DNA of 35,432 nt from Algoriphagus boritolerans DSM 17298 = JCM 18970 (GTDB taxonomy: Bacteria > Bacteroidota > Bacteroidia > Cytophagales > Cyclobacteriaceae). The stretch is taken from contig NZ_FNVR01000036.1 of assembly GCF_900108085.1 (NCBI RefSeq), positions 1 through 35,432 on the forward strand, given 5' to 3'. Made by a program: the position numbers and the translations under genes. Positions 33,122 through 35,432 of this stretch are shown here, one piece after another. The first letter of the stretch is position 1. Every line of letters starts with the position of its first letter. Under the pieces are notes generated by a model. It did no database searches, was not told the origin of the DNA, and worked only from the letters and a program-made list of their open reading frames with translations.

Positions 33122-33523
33122 TCATGGGATGACAATGTTTTTGGTGATTAGTTTAAAGCCATAGGAATCATCTGAAGTGCAGTTGTCGCCAAACTCAAAA
33201 TTGTCAGTTTGGATTACCTTCCCACCATAAACAGCTTCTACTGACAAATTTGTGCATTCTCCATAAGAAACGGAAGTGAGTTGGTAGAGTACGTTTTCTC
33301 CTCGGCTTGTCGAATACTTATCTGTTACGAAAATTCGACCCTCTGAAGGTTGGTAAAGACCACCAGGAAAGACGAGCTCGATAAATGGTGCATCTTCTGC
33401 TTCAAGATCTCTTGAGAATGTTAGTTTTAGCTCAAGAGTGCCATTTTGAGGTGTCTGTTCTTCAGAGCATCCGAGTGAAAAAAGGAGGATCGACAAGATC
33501 CAGACTGAGAGTTGTTTTTTCAT
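33122..33523 (-). CDS. Small lipoprotein of unknown function
   Basis: 133 residues from ATG 33523; the open frame reaches 33682, but the signal peptide MKKQLSVWILSILLFSLGC fixes the start. The lipobox is FSLGC with the lipidated Cys at residue 19. The mature part is short and beta-rich ('LELKLTFSR', 'FIELVFPGGLY', 'LYQLTSVSYGE') with two further Cys (in 'GECTNL' and 'DNCTSD') that may form a disulphide, so the protein probably sits in the periplasm or outer membrane. It lies between integrase and hsdM with its own terminator. A surface role such as exclusion is possible, but nothing in the sequence shows it. Confidence 0.75.
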   Translation of the reverse strand: MKKQLSVWILSILLFSLGCSEEQTPQNGTLELKLTFSRDLEAEDAPFIELVFPGGLYQPSEGRIFVTDKYSTSRGENVLYQLTSVSYGECTNLSVEAVYGGKVIQTDNFEFGDNCTSDDSYGFKLITKNIVIP

Positions 33524-33643
33524 AAAGTTTAGTTTGATGGTGGAAGATATGTCCGTGTTTTGCAATAAATCAAGTAAAATGGGTGGCTTACATTTACCAC
33601 GATCACTAATAACCTCTTTCTCAGCGAGAAATAATTCGGGACC

Positions 33644-33673
33644 AAAAAAGCCCGAGGCTTTACTTCCCGGGCT
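33644..33673 (-). terminator. Terminator of the integrase gene
   Basis: On the minus strand AGCCCG (33673-33668) pairs with CGGGCT (33654-33649) and is followed by six T. It starts 33 bp after the integrase stop codon. Confidence 0.75.
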
Positions 33674-33706
33674 GTTAATCATTAGCTTTTTGATTTCTGT
33701 TGCTTT

Positions 33707-34978
33707 TCAAAGCACCTCATTAGCCCGATCAATATCAGTACTGGAAAAACTGTCCAAGTACACTTGAGTGGTTCTGGTGTCAGCGTGTCCCAGAGCCTCT
33801 GAAATCAGGGAGATGGGAGCGTGGTGCTTCAGGAGAACCGTTGCATAGGTGTGTCGAGCCGAGTAGAAGGTCAGGAGCTTGACTTGTGAAGGTTCATAAT
33901 TCAGGTAAGTGGTTGCCAGTTTTCGAATGTGTGCGTTGATGACTTTAGCCCGTTGCTTCCTCACCTTTGAAAGTAAGGACAAGTTTTTCACCTGTTGGTC
34001 GGTCAGGTGGTCAAAGATTCGGAAGACCAGCTTTTTTGACAGTTCGTTTTTGATTTGTTGAGCTTCCAGCTTCTCTTTGAGAACCTTCCGTTGTTTTTCC
34101 AGAATCTTCCCATTTGCATCAGGTCGGATTTTGATGTTGAAGAGGTCCATGGTCTTACCCCGGGAATAGAAGATCCGCCCCTCCACAAAGTTTTTTTCCC
34201 AGTTGAGCAGACACATGTCCTTGAAGTTCATCCCCTGGCAATAGTAGGAAAATAGGAACATGTCTCGGGATTCCTCCACAAACCGATTGTCATTGAGGTC
34301 CAAGTTTGCCAGCAATCTCATTTCTTCCTGTTTGATTGCCTTCTTGGGAGTCTTGGCGGTTTTGACTTTGAACCCAGAGCGAGGATCTTCTTCCGATTTG
34401 ACTAGTTTTCGGCTTACCGCTCTTCCATATACTGCGGACATAGACCGAAGGTAGATGCCGACTCCATTGGTGGATTGGCCAGACTGCACCATAAAGATTC
34501 GAAACTTCTCGAAAGTGTGTTGGCTGATCTGACGTAGGGGAATAGGCCGATCCTTCATAAACTTCCGAAATTTGTTTAGCGCGTTTTCGTAAGAGGCAGC
34601 AGTTCCAATTCTGTTTTCAGCTCGAAGGTCTTTGATCACCGACTCCCAGAAAGTGATGAAGTTTTCTCCGCTTTGGGTGGGAGAGGATTCTGAGAACTCT
34701 TTGGAGAAAAGATCAAAGTCGAAGTCGTCGTGGAGCACCAAGATCCTTTCGACGATTTCTTCTGCTTTTTTGAGTAGGCTTTGGACTTTTTTGTTGTCTC
34801 TTGCCCTTCCGGGTATCGAAGCGGATTTTTCATCCCAGTCTTTTTCGAGAACAGATACACCCGTTCTGAAGTAACGACGCTTCTTGTCGGAATAAATTCG
34901 GATGACCACGGGAAACTTTCCCTGTTTGGTCGGTTTCCATCGCTGGAGTACGAGATTTGTTTGTGTGACACTCATCAT
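33707..34978 (-). CDS. Tyrosine recombinase (integrase) of the element
   Basis: 423 residues (the start is a double ATG, 34978 or 34975). It has an N-terminal arm-binding domain (1-75; 'KFPVVIRIYSDKKRRYFRTG'), a SAM-like core-binding domain (about 105-205; 'TAASYENALNKFRKFMKDR') and a catalytic domain. Box II is 'FYSARHTYAT' (Arg375) and box III 'LGHADTRTTQVYLDSF' (His398, nucleophile Tyr407). The box I position, where most recombinases have Arg (GLR), reads 'QGMNFKDM', so the first catalytic Arg is replaced by Asn. CTnDOT-type integrases of Bacteroidota are known to lack this Arg as well. The gene points away from attR, which is about 160 bp upstream, and a strong inverted repeat stands in front of the start. 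Confidence 0.94.
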   Translation of the reverse strand: MMSVTQTNLVLQRWKPTKQGKFPVVIRIYSDKKRRYFRTGVSVLEKDWDEKSASIPGRARDNKKVQSLLKKAEEIVERILVLHDDFDFDLFSKEFSESSPTQSGENFITFWESVIKDLRAENRIGTAASYENALNKFRKFMKDRPIPLRQISQHTFEKFRIFMVQSGQSTNGVGIYLRSMSAVYGRAVSRKLVKSEEDPRSGFKVKTAKTPKKAIKQEEMRLLANLDLNDNRFVEESRDMFLFSYYCQGMNFKDMCLLNWEKNFVEGRIFYSRGKTMDLFNIKIRPDANGKILEKQRKVLKEKLEAQQIKNELSKKLVFRIFDHLTDQQVKNLSLLSKVRKQRAKVINAHIRKLATTYLNYEPSQVKLLTFYSARHTYATVLLKHHAPISLISEALGHADTRTTQVYLDSFSSTDIDRANEVL

Positions 34979-34980
34979 TT

Positions 34981-35001
34981 TTTGGATTTAGCGAATCCAA
35001 A
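34981..35001 (-). promoter_or_regulatory. Perfect inverted repeat just upstream of the integrase start
   Basis: TTTGGATT (34981-34988), five bases, AATCCAAA (34994-35001). It begins two bases before the integrase start codon, so a bound protein would block expression. It is a good candidate operator, possibly for autoregulation. Confidence 0.6.
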
Positions 35002-35054
35002 CTGATTCACCCTGCCGTAACAGCGTTCTCCAAGAAATGACCAAAAGAAGTTGA

Positions 35055-35077
35055 TTTGTCACCCTTTTGTGTCACCC
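35055..35077 (+). repeat. Two TTTGTCACCC-type repeats, 13 bp apart, near attR
   Basis: TTTGTCACCC (35055-35064) and TGTGTCACCC (35068-35077) are in the same orientation. They match in length, phase and most bases the pair beside attL (TTTTGTCTCCC, 16560-16583). Confidence 0.6.
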
Positions 35078-35108
35078 TCGTCTTTTTGCTTTTGAGCTTC
35101 TGCGTATA

Positions 35109-35139
35109 TTTGGATCGTAAACTGCTGATTCAGAGTTTG
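35109..35139 (+). promoter_or_regulatory. Degenerate promoter of the right tRNA-Arg copy
   Basis: TTTG at 35109-35112, 19 bp, then AGAGTTTG at 35132-35139. The -33 box and spacing are exact, but TA of the -7 box is AG. The TTTG part is inside the attachment repeat; the rest is element DNA. Confidence 0.55.
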
Positions 35140-35227
35140 CGCACCAATATGGCTTCGTAGCTCAATTGAATAGAGCACCTGATTACGGCTCAGGAGGTTT
35201 CAGGTTTGAATCCTGACGAGGTCACAA
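35136..35227 (+). repeat. attR: 92-bp direct repeat containing tRNA-Arg
   Basis: The right boundary of the element, identical to 16437-16528. The DNA after 35227 is the original continuation of the host tRNA locus, including its terminator. Confidence 0.95.
35151..35224 (+). tRNA. tRNA-Arg (anticodon ACG), right copy
   Basis: 74 nt, identical to the left copy at 16452-16525, with all arms intact and anticodon ACG. Its upstream promoter is altered, but its terminator is the strong host one. Whether both copies are expressed cannot be read from the sequence. Confidence 0.94.
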
Positions 35228-35228
35228 T

Positions 35229-35255
35229 AGCTCAGCTATCCAGCTGGGCTTTTTT
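35229..35255 (+). terminator. Terminator of the tRNA-Arg locus (host side)
   Basis: AGCTCAGCT (35229-35237), loop ATCC, AGCTGGGCT (35242-35250; one G-T pair), then TTTTT (35251-35255). A strong intrinsic terminator directly behind the tRNA. Confidence 0.85.
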
Positions 35256-35263
35256 CTTAAAAA

Positions 35264-35333
35264 GGCAGCTCAATAGAATAGAGCATCCCGACTGTGGTCG
35301 GGAAGGTTTCAGGTTTGAATCCTGACGAGGTCA
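35264..35333 (+). pseudogene. Degenerate tRNA-like copy downstream of tRNA-Arg
   Basis: It shares the D-arm part and the last 36 bases (variable region, T arm, acceptor 3' strand and trailing CAATAG) with tRNA-Arg. It lacks five bases of the 5' acceptor strand (GGC then AGCTC). Its anticodon arm is replaced by TCCCGAC-TGTG-GTCGGGA, a 7-bp stem with a 4-base loop that cannot present a normal anticodon. It is therefore a non-functional relic, perhaps from an earlier integration. Confidence 0.75.
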
Positions 35334-35338
35334 CAATA

Positions 35339-35432
35339 GAGGCTGTCTCAAAAATAGATAGTTTAAAAGGCTAGTCGATTATTCGGCTAGCCTTTCTTGT
35401 TTAACTCAAAATTTGTATTTTGAGGTGTGGAA
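35339..35432. other. Possible insertion-sequence edge with hairpin
   Basis: GAGGCTGTCTCAAAAA starting at 35339 resembles terminal repeats of some Bacteroidota insertion sequences. It is followed by a 9-bp hairpin AAAGGCTAG/CTAGCCTTT (35366-35374 with 35387-35395). No coding sequence is visible before the window ends. Confidence 0.3.

Larger units (their letters stand above)
16437..35227. mobile_element. 18.7-kb integrative element in tRNA-Arg(ACG)
   Basis: The element is bounded by two identical 92-bp repeats (16437-16528 and 35136-35227), each with the whole tRNA-Arg gene. It encodes a tyrosine recombinase beside the right repeat. The unit between repeats is 18,699 bp. Contents: RadC-like, DUF3871, Sak4-like ATPase, BRO-N pseudogene, two RepL-like proteins, a type I restriction-modification locus with embedded cargo, and a lipoprotein. 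No relaxase, coupling protein, capsid or terminase gene is visible, so it is neither a self-transmissible conjugative element nor a full prophage. Confidence 0.92.

Noticed and set aside
16529..35135. Prophage or conjugative element
   Set aside because: No capsid, terminase, portal, tail, relaxase, VirB4-like or coupling-protein gene could be found between the attachment repeats.
35264..35333. Functional tRNA-His (GTG-like anticodon)
   Set aside because: The acceptor 5' strand is deleted in part and the anticodon arm folds as a 7-bp stem with a 4-base loop, so a normal 7-base anticodon loop is not formed.

Overview
The window is chromosomal DNA from a member of the Bacteroidota, most likely Cyclobacteriaceae or a close relative (inference). 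The evidence is a giant secreted adhesin ending in a gliding-motility/type-B type IX secretion C-terminal domain (CHU_C-like), a PorP/SprF-family protein directly after it, Bacteroidota-type promoters (TTTG-N19-TAnnTTTG is exact before the tRNA-Arg), and integrase and DUF families typical of this phylum.

Left flank (1-16436). The window opens inside an IS4-family (DUF4372) transposase, followed by a decayed phage tail-collar / microcystin-dependent-like gene (396-945). Next come the 2535-residue adhesin (1026-8633), built from cadherin-like, Ig-like, Calx-beta and about eleven MBG-type repeats, and its PorP/SprF-like neighbour (8696-9664). A group II intron with a broken maturase (9722-11620) ends one base from the asnS stop codon. 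Housekeeping genes follow: asnS (minus), rpoN (plus), a PAP2-like membrane protein overlapping rpoN by four bases, and a small outer-membrane beta-barrel protein.

Integrated element (16437-35227, about 18.7 kb). A 92-bp perfect direct repeat containing a whole tRNA-Arg(ACG) gene bounds an element with a tyrosine recombinase gene at its right end. Left module: RadC-like protein, DUF3871 protein, Sak4-like ATPase, a previously unmarked BRO-N antirepressor pseudogene (19301-19660) lying between two copies of a GC-rich hairpin, a small unknown protein, and two divergent RepL-like winged-helix proteins. Right module, all on the minus strand: hsdM, hsdS, TIR-domain protein, ExoX-C-like protein, DUF262/HNH (GmrSD-like) protein, Mrr-like nuclease with an N-terminal recognition-like domain, a 176-residue unknown protein, then hsdR behind an intrinsic-terminator-like hairpin. 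A lipoprotein gene and the integrase gene complete the element. I see no relaxase or conjugation gene, so the element looks like a non-conjugative integrative element or phage-satellite-like defence island (inference).

How it works together (inference). HsdM and HsdS would give DNA modification. The five genes between hsdS and hsdR are packed with gaps of 14 bp or less (or overlaps) and look like a defence cassette embedded in a type I restriction-modification locus: a TIR NADase-type effector, a modified-DNA-type restriction nuclease (DUF262/HNH), a second PD-(D/E)xK nuclease and two uncharacterised partners. HsdR has its own leader. This compound operon is the best candidate for an undescribed system. 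Right flank (35228-35432): the original tRNA terminator, a degenerate second tRNA-like copy, and possibly the edge of another insertion sequence.
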